NCBI GenBank assembly: GCA_000333855.2
Contig: CM007320.1
Coordinates: forward strand, 3,170,144 to 3,234,143
From: Endotrypanum monterogeii
Taxonomy: Eukaryota; Euglenozoa; Kinetoplastea; Trypanosomatida; Trypanosomatidae
Direction: 5' to 3'
DNA: 64,000 nt
The notes beneath the pieces are model-generated. The model worked only from the letters and a program-made list of their open reading frames with translations. It was not told where the DNA came from and searched no databases. How positions within the stretch are numbered: position 1 is the stretch's first letter; each line of letters starts with the position of its first letter. Shown in pieces: positions 58,296-64,000 of this stretch. A program made the translations under genes and the position numbers.

Positions 58296-60389
58296 TCACG
58301 AAGCAGAGGACAAAAAAGCTGGCGCGGCCTCCTGTAGCCACTCTTCTTGAACCACTGAAACATCTTTCATGTACCGCTTCGTCGTTCGAACGACGCTGTT
58401 GAAGATGACCAGCGCAGGTTTCTTGCGATGAGCAAAGAGAACACTGGACGGGTGGATGTGGACTGGCAACTGTCCCACGATAGTCTGATACATGCCGAGT
58501 TTCGCGTTGAAGAAGGCGGCGTTGAGGAAATACCCAAAGCAGAGTGCACGGCGCAGGAGCTCTGCATCAAGGAGCTTTCCCTTGCGTTTTGTTTCCCCAT
58601 GCGTCAACGCACCGTTGCCGTTTCTCAGTGCCTCGTATCTTTCCAGCAGATCAACGGCGGTATCTTCATTATCGACCCGAGGACGCTTGTGGGACTGGGG
58701 GACTGCATCACTAGCATCATCGGATCTCAAGTACCGAAGAGAGGCTGGGAGAATCTTGACGAGAAGTTCACTGTCATTTTTTTCCTCCAATATGCTATTC
58801 AACTGGGTAATAATGTCTTCGACCTTCAACATCTGCCGGTGGCTTAGCGAGTTGGATTCGCACCACGTCTTGCGCTGATCGCGCGGGGAGCGGCGGTAGG
58901 CCTGGTAGATGCTAAGGAGAGTTGCGTGGTCGCCGGCAGACTTGGCAAAGGCAGCACGACAGCGGTCGGCGGCCTCTTTGAATTCACGCGAGGTGAGAAA
59001 GAGGTTCTCAGTACTCGCCATGGCAATCACGACAACGGCCTCGTGGGCGACGCCTAGTGCCTTTGCAGCCAAGAGGACCATTGCAGGCATTGGTTCAATT
59101 GGGAAGTCTGTCAAGCGGTCGCCCAATGCTGTGATGTGGCCTTCCTTGTCGAGGGCTTGCAACAACATAAGCGTTTCCTCGGCTTTGGCCACTGCGCGAG
59201 GTCGCGGCATGTCCATGAATTCGAACGCGAGAATGTCGTGGATGCGAAGACTTTTCATTTGGAGTACAACGCTGAGCAAACTGCTGCGGCGAATTTCGGG
59301 AATTGTGTTCTCACTCAGGTTCTCGAATGCGCTTGCAGTGTAGAGGCGGTAGCATTTGCCCGCAGCCACGCGACCGGCACGCCCCGTGCGCTGGGTGGCC
59401 TGTGCGCGACTGATGTCCACCTCTGTCAATGCCTCCATCCCGGACTTGCTGTTGTAATACTTTGCCTTCACGACCCCGCTGTCGACAACGTACCGAATCC
59501 CCTCCACCGTGATAGATGTCTCAGCAATATTTGTGGCAAGAATAACCTTGCGCAGCCCCTTCGGGTCTGGGTCGAAGACGAGCAGCTGCTGCTCGTACGG
59601 CATTGCAGCGTACAAAGTGAGAACTGAGAAGTCGGGCACGTCGTTAGGGAGAAGTTTCATGCGCTCCATTAAAATGCGTCTCGCGTCCTCGACTTCTTCT
59701 TGACCGGTGAGGAAACACAACACGTCACCAGGTGCCTCCGTCTCGTGAATTAGCAGAATCGTGCTGATGGCCGCCTCCACGTAGTCTGCCTGTGGCTCAA
59801 CCGTGTGCATGATTGTCACGGGAAACATACGACCGTGTACTACGCCGATTGGGGCGTCCCACCAAAATTTTGAAAAGTGCTCAGCGTTCAGCGTGGCAGA
59901 CATCACCACAATCTTCAGCGAGTCCTCGCGTCGGCGGGCGATCGCTTTGAGCAAGCCGAAGAGGACGTCTCCGTGCAACGTGCGCTCATGAGCCTCGTCA
60001 AGGATGATGCAGCCGTACTTGGACAGGGTTGGGTCGGCCTGAATCTCACGTAAAAGAATGCCGTCGGTGAGAAACTTAATACGTGTGGCGTCGGTGCACG
60101 TATCATCGAAGCGAACAGCGTAGGCAACCTCGCCACCGACTTTTCCGCCGCGTTGGTGAGCTACGTGCCGAGCAATGCTGACCGCAGCAACACGGCGAGG
60201 CTGCGTGCACCCTACAATGCCGGATCCGGGGCGCTTACTTAAGATTTCGTCCCACACATACTGCGGGATCTGCGTTGTTTTGCCCGATCCGGTTTCACCA
60301 ACGATTATTACTGCTTGGCTCCTACGAATCATGCGGACGATGGAGGCCCGTGCCTCCGTCACGGGGAGTTGCACTCTACTGCTTGCCAT
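58296..60389 (-). CDS. DEAH-box RNA helicase (DHX8/DHX15-type)
   Basis: A 697-residue DEAH/RHA helicase. Motif I GETGSGKT is at 31-38, Ia TQPRRVAA at about 62-69, II DEAH at 131-134 and III SAT at 164-166. Motif V TNIAETS and VI QRTGRAGR follow. The C-terminal winged-helix, ratchet and OB domains typical of Prp43/Prp22-like helicases are present (IPEIRRSSLLSVVLQMKSL; LGDRLTDFPIEP; late H-PSSVLF). With only a short N-terminal segment before the helicase core it is a compact family member; which splicing or ribosome factor it corresponds to cannot be settled by eye. An ATG at 60536 is in frame, but a good acceptor (CTTTTCCTTCTGACGTGTTTGCAG, AG at 60501-60502) lies between, so ATG 60389 is the start. 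Confidence 0.92.
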   Translation of the reverse strand: MASSRVQLPVTEARASIVRMIRRSQAVIIVGETGSGKTTQIPQYVWDEILSKRPGSGIVGCTQPRRVAAVSIARHVAHQRGGKVGGEVAYAVRFDDTCTDATRIKFLTDGILLREIQADPTLSKYGCIILDEAHERTLHGDVLFGLLKAIARRREDSLKIVVMSATLNAEHFSKFWWDAPIGVVHGRMFPVTIMHTVEPQADYVEAAISTILLIHETEAPGDVLCFLTGQEEVEDARRILMERMKLLPNDVPDFSVLTLYAAMPYEQQLLVFDPDPKGLRKVILATNIAETSITVEGIRYVVDSGVVKAKYYNSKSGMEALTEVDISRAQATQRTGRAGRVAAGKCYRLYTASAFENLSENTIPEIRRSSLLSVVLQMKSLRIHDILAFEFMDMPRPRAVAKAEETLMLLQALDKEGHITALGDRLTDFPIEPMPAMVLLAAKALGVAHEAVVVIAMASTENLFLTSREFKEAADRCRAAFAKSAGDHATLLSIYQAYRRSPRDQRKTWCESNSLSHRQMLKVEDIITQLNSILEEKNDSELLVKILPASLRYLRSDDASDAVPQSHKRPRVDNEDTAVDLLERYEALRNGNGALTHGETKRKGKLLDAELLRRALCFGYFLNAAFFNAKLGMYQTIVGQLPVHIHPSSVLFAHRKKPALVIFNSVVRTTKRYMKDVSVVQEEWLQEAAPAFLSSAS

Positions 60390-61229
60390 AATGCCCTCGA
60401 GGTGATACAAGAGGGGGGCGGTGCATGCGTACCTCGTCGTTGGGGTCAGCAACAACAAAGGGCAGTTGCAGGGGCTCTCTTGAGCTGCCCCGTGCGTTCT
60501 CTGCAAACACGTCAGAAGGAAAAGAGTTAGGAGCATCGTGGTGATGGTGTTAAATAATATATATAGAAAGAGGGAAAATAGCGGCGGAGAAATAAAGGGT
60601 GTAGACGAGACACGAACAAAGTCAATCAGCAGGCGCGACGCCGGTGCTCATACGAGCCCTCAGAGGGCTAAAGGACCGACTGAAGCATTGTCTCGATTGA
60701 TTAACGATGGCGTCCGGGCGAAACGAGGCAGAGGAAAAGATGGCGAATGGGGATATCAAGCGTCACAAGGACACTGGTTTACTATTTTGTTTCTGTTCGA
60801 TTCTCTTCGTTGCCCAACGTTCCATGCGATGTGAGGTGGCAATGTTTAATCTGTATCGACTGTGCCCCGTTGTTTCTCCTCGCACCCGTCGCCACACACT
60901 TGCTCGCCAAAATAAAGCGAGAGGAGAGAAGGAGCAAAACAACAAACGACTACGGGGGACAAGCAGAGGTGGAGACGGGCATGAGATTAAAGCATAGATC
61001 AGCGATGCGTGTATCGAAAGTTCTGTACTCACCTATTTCGATTCTTAAAGGATGGTATCACGGCTGACCAACCTGTGCACAGCGAGAGAGACGAGTTCAC
61101 TCCGTGGCACACCATGCCCCAACGCATTCATTCGCCCTGCGTGGAGCCCTGTGTCATTGACCGACGTCATTGCATTTTTCCCTCCTGCTCTGGTGTCCCT
61201 CGTTTCGGCGACTGGCTTTCAGATTCGTC
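60390..61229. other. intercistronic spacer
   Basis: Contains the helicase acceptor at 60501-60525, a short TA tract at 60556-60565 and otherwise mixed sequence. Plus-strand frames of up to 106 codons are overlapping and unconvincing. Confidence 0.6.
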
Positions 61230-61946
61230 TCAGCCACAGAGCGAGGCCAAATCACCTCCGAAGAGGTATTCTTCTGGTAAAGAATTAAAAAAATTTTGAA
61301 ACTGGTACGAGCTGAATATATAAAATGGAATGTCAATGGGTTGCAGCCGTGTCCACTCTGCCCGTGCAGCATCGCCCATGGGCGTCTTGGCACGAAGGGC
61401 TGATGAGAGCAGCTGGTGGCTCGGGTAAGTTGCGTCGGCCCACATTTCTGCCATTGCCAGGCCAGTCAAGAGGGGCATCGTGCGGCCACGAAGAAACCGA
61501 GGCAATTTGTCATGGAAGATCTTGAAGAAGACGTACACGGGTGGCGTGACGATGCAGAAAGGAGCCAGAAAAAGTTGATACTGCACGAACCGGTACGAGG
61601 CCCAGAACTTTTTCTCCTCCTTCGTGGCTGGCAGCTCATCAGACATGCATATTCGGCGGCAATTGTTCATCAAGATTTTCACATTGCGCACCTTCTCGCG
61701 TGTGTGGCGTTCGCTGGGAATCGGGTAAAGTGGAACACGGTACCGCAGTCCCTCTGTTCCAGACCAACTTCGCGTTTCGGAGTCGTAGATGCCAGGGTCA
61801 CGGTCCTCTGGTGCTGCGGCCTGGAAGCTCGTTTGTGTTTGGCCGAGGACAACTTGAATGAAGTCCACCAAGAAGGCTGTGAAGCCACTACACATGTCAA
61901 ACAGAGACGGCACATTGTTGCCGATACCCGTGTTGTAGTGCGACAT
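61230..61946 (-). CDS. hypothetical protein with one membrane segment
   Basis: A 238-residue protein I do not recognise. A hydrophobic stretch at about 20-35 and a stronger one at about 122-143 (VQYQLFLAPFCIVTPPVYVFF) suggest membrane association; a second moderately hydrophobic stretch at 157-170 follows. The central part contains a DRDPGIYDSETRSWSGTEGL segment rich in Asp and aromatics. The C-terminus ends FGGDLASLCG. The open frame continues to 61979, but only ATG 61946 is an ATG; it lies 55 nt after a T-rich sense tract and a CCGCTGTAG acceptor at 62001. Non-random composition and correct acceptor placement support a real gene. Confidence 0.68.
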   Translation of the reverse strand: MSHYNTGIGNNVPSLFDMCSGFTAFLVDFIQVVLGQTQTSFQAAAPEDRDPGIYDSETRSWSGTEGLRYRVPLYPIPSERHTREKVRNVKILMNNCRRICMSDELPATKEEKKFWASYRFVQYQLFLAPFCIVTPPVYVFFKIFHDKLPRFLRGRTMPLLTGLAMAEMWADATYPSHQLLSSALRAKTPMGDAARAEWTRLQPIDIPFYIFSSYQFQNFFNSLPEEYLFGGDLASLCG

Positions 61947-62432
61947 GTGAGTGGAGCAAGACACGCAGATAGAATACAAGGAGGCGCCTTTCCGCCGGCA
62001 CTACAGCGGGTCGAAAAAAAAAAAGAACAAAATTAAACGAAGGTAACAAGAGAGAAAAGCGGCAGAGGAGTAGGGGTTGAATCAAGAAACGTTCGCAGCA
62101 CATTTTTTTTTTTTTGCTCATGGTGAGGAGCTCAGAGGGCCTTGGCGCCTGATCAATGGACACCACGCGTCCCTTGATGGCGCAGGGAAAACAAGTTTTG
62201 CTTCTTCGTTGAAGTGCTCCTATTTCCCGTTTTTTCACCTCACCCGGTGCCTTTACGCTTGTCTACCCGAGTGAGGAGGAGGGAGAAAATTTTTTTGCAG
62301 CTGCTGTTTTTTTTTTTTCTTTTTGCAGCGGTGTGGTTATTATTTCTGTGATGGCATAGAGAACTTGATGGGAAAGAACTTGTGGTTCTAAGTTGCCCCC
62401 CTCGACTCAATCAAGCAACATTACCTAGAACA
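61947..62432. other. intercistronic spacer
   Basis: A-run 62016-62027 (T-run on the RNA sense) and acceptor near 62001 serve the gene at left. T-runs occur at 62104-62116 and 62309-62319. No gene is evident. Confidence 0.65.
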
Positions 62433-63401
62433 CTATGCTTTCCATGATCGCGTTTCCGGGCGGTGTGGGATGGAAAGCAAACTGCGATGAACATCGCCTC
62501 TCCGCATAGGGTGGTGAAAAATCTTTCGACTGCGTGGTCCGTAGAAGTATTCGAGCCTGGTCTTCTTCTCCAGCACCCAAGGCTTATCCTTGAAGTGTTC
62601 TCGCAGTTCCATTGTTTGTTTGTGCCGTAGACTAGCGTGAATTTCTGTGATGGTTGGAGGTCTCAACTGTGCCTTCGTCTCGAGCGGTCGCGCGGAGGCG
62701 AATGCTCGGTCTAGCCGCTTCGCCATGACCTCCGCCACGTGTGTCATTTCTTCTCTTTTATCGACGCAACGCATCTCGTCGCAAATGGCTGCAGCACGTA
62801 GCACGATGGCGACAGCATCCGGGTGCGAGTGCGAGCACCCTTGCGCGAACTGCGCACAGCCTTCTACATACTGAAGAAAAGTATCCTGATCCGGCTCTGG
62901 CAGCTCGCCGAAAGCTTTTATTTGACCACTGAGACGCATCTCGCTAAAGCACTCAAGGGCCTTGAGGAGCATCTTTGCTTTGTCATATCCACGATTATTG
63001 TCCTTCACCTTCCACCGCCTCATCATTAATTCAACCAACACATTGAGTCGCTCCGCTGGTGGTAGGTCGTCAAGGCGGTTTGTAGACAGCACGTATGCAT
63101 CGTTATTGCTGTCGTCACGAAGCACAGAGAAGTTCTCGGTGGCCTCGCGTTCGTGGCCGACCTCTGAAACAAGCTCGTAGTTGTTGCCTGCTTTTAGCCA
63201 CCAGCTGCGAGAGAAGCGCCGGCAGTCCTTCACAAGGCTTTTGTAGCGTGCGTGCGGGTATTGGTGCAGATTTCGAAGGCCGCGTCGTTGGACTGTGAGG
63301 GGCGAGCAAGAACAGGCCATGGTCGTTGATAAGTGAAGTGACGCACGCGCGTGCACTTGCCTGGCTGTCGCAGTGCACACGATTGATGCAAATCTCTGCA
63401 T
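62433..63401 (-). CDS. hypothetical protein, predicted mitochondrial
   Basis: A 322-residue protein I do not recognise. ATG 63401 opens MQRFASIVCTATARQVHARA, Arg-rich with no acidic residue in the first 45, a strong mitochondrial presequence candidate. The body is rich in Arg, Lys, Leu and Glu, with helices around 105-135 and 170-260, and ends in a basic tail (YGPRSRKIFHHPMRRGD, RPETRSWKA), a composition typical of kinetoplastid mitochondrial ribosome or ribosome-assembly proteins; that is inference. A longer frame to 63611 has no ATG before the acceptor. The sense tract CCCCCTCTTCCCTTGCTC (about 63447-63464) and TATTCTAG acceptor at 63418-63419 fit this start. Confidence 0.72.
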   Translation of the reverse strand: MQRFASIVCTATARQVHARASLHLSTTMACSCSPLTVQRRGLRNLHQYPHARYKSLVKDCRRFSRSWWLKAGNNYELVSEVGHEREATENFSVLRDDSNNDAYVLSTNRLDDLPPAERLNVLVELMMRRWKVKDNNRGYDKAKMLLKALECFSEMRLSGQIKAFGELPEPDQDTFLQYVEGCAQFAQGCSHSHPDAVAIVLRAAAICDEMRCVDKREEMTHVAEVMAKRLDRAFASARPLETKAQLRPPTITEIHASLRHKQTMELREHFKDKPWVLEKKTRLEYFYGPRSRKIFHHPMRRGDVHRSLLSIPHRPETRSWKA

Positions 63402-64000
63402 CTTGACGTGACACAAGCTAGAATATATGTTTTTTTTTTTTGACCGAGCAAGGGAAGAGGGGGTCTCCCAGCGACACGGTCGCAATGGAGCGAAGGTTGA
63501 GAAGGCGAGAGGGAGAACGATAAGAGGGCAGTCGAGGCATACATGTATAGACACGCTGCAGACTCCACCCCCGATCGCGTCTTTGGGATTCTTCAGCACA
63601 CCAGGACCCAATATTTATGCAAGACTAAGGTTCTAAAGGACAAGTCCGCATAGTAGTAAATATTTCAAAAAAAAAACGAAAGCAAACGACAGGAAAAACA
63701 ACAAATAAGAAAATGGTGCTGACAGGCGCTTCGGAGACATATATATATATATATATATAGATAGATATAATGTGGTCTTACTTCTGAATCGACTTGCGTG
63801 CTCTTCTTCACCAAGCGCGGACATAACAGTTGGTGACGCGAACAGCACGGAACCAACGATGAGGGAGGACCTACATGCGGTCACATAATATTTGCATACC
63901 CCTTTTTAAAAATATCCATTCATCGCGTGGTTAGAGTACAATGAAGGGGAGTTGGTGCAGAATGAACTCCCTCCCCCTGTAGATCGCCCAAGGGCCATCG
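63402..64000. other. spacer at right edge
   Basis: Contains the acceptor region of the gene at left, an A-run at 63668-63676 and (AT)n at 63739-63759 with a following GATA stretch. Nothing to the right edge looks coding; the next gene upstream presumably lies beyond the window. Confidence 0.6.
63739..63759. repeat. (AT)n microsatellite
   Basis: Perfect AT run passing into GATAGATA. Confidence 0.9.

Noticed and set aside
57865..58341. 158-codon minus-strand frame near the DEAH helicase 3' end
   Set aside because: It is antisense to the dispersed repeat and crosses the helicase stop region in another frame, with low-complexity composition.
60390..60536. In-frame upstream ATG at 60536 of the DEAH helicase as a second targeted isoform
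   Set aside because: A strong pyrimidine tract and CAG acceptor lie just after this ATG, so the ATG would be removed from the mRNA; unlike IleRS, no presequence-like composition is seen.
1..64000. Spliced-leader RNA gene, snRNA, rRNA or telomere repeats
   Set aside because: I looked for the conserved spliced-leader exon (TATCAGTTTCTGTACTTTA), TTAGGG arrays and tRNA B boxes on both strands and found none; small nucleolar RNAs cannot be excluded by eye.

Overview
The window looks like nuclear DNA of a trypanosomatid (Kinetoplastea). Nineteen intronless protein-coding genes supported by the sequence all lie on the minus strand, one after another from 63401 down to 8313, as in a polycistronic transcription unit. 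Most have a pyrimidine-rich tract (purine-rich on the plus strand) and an AG acceptor a short way before the first ATG, as expected for spliced-leader trans-splicing. Several products are typical of the lineage: a CAP protein without its N-terminal half, an ER protein ending in ADDL, a cytosolic-type IleRS with an upstream mitochondrial start, and a PCIF1-type cap methyltransferase. Species cannot be fixed; the moderate base composition and long, microsatellite-rich spacers argue against Leishmania (GC-rich) and Phytomonas (compact).

Layout from left to right, all genes minus strand. 1-8312 carries no credible gene and is packed with purine runs, poly-G and dinucleotide repeats; it may be the end of the transcription unit. 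8313-16047 holds an unknown coiled-coil-like protein and two paralogous PAQR (adiponectin-receptor/hemolysin III) membrane proteins, separated by a spacer with a 314-N assembly gap (13086-13399). 18294-22191 holds a PCIF1-type adenosine N6-methyltransferase and phosphoseryl-tRNA(Sec) kinase. 22817-29930 holds a 1301-residue unknown helical protein and a mitochondrial-type M24 aminopeptidase P. 30990-36229 holds a p24/emp24 cargo receptor, an ARMC1-like protein and a short cyclase-associated protein. 38130-41886 holds a predicted mitochondrial unknown and a membrane-anchored NERD protein. 44497-49686 holds isoleucyl-tRNA synthetase and a SWS1/ZSWIM7 SWIM protein. 50749-56641 holds an L-type cyclin, an ER-lumenal Cys-rich protein and a FAD oxidoreductase. 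58296-63401 holds a DEAH RNA helicase and two conserved-looking unknowns.

Functionally this is a mixed housekeeping block. Several genes touch spliced-leader mRNA biology: the cyclin resembles the partner of trypanosome CRK9, the PCIF1 homologue is a candidate for methylating the first adenosine of the cap, and the IleRS gene appears to use alternative acceptors for dual localisation. PSTK belongs to the selenocysteine pathway.

The clearest unexplained structures are (a) a 347-bp plus-strand block present twice (50072 and 57608), identical except for one base in an A-run, with an extra 69 bp in the second copy bounded by ATGACTG repeats; (b) a sense-strand (CA)n tract lying between the polypyrimidine tract and the splice acceptor of at least four genes; (c) a 19-codon upstream ORF whose TAA stop overlaps the ATG of the second PAQR gene.
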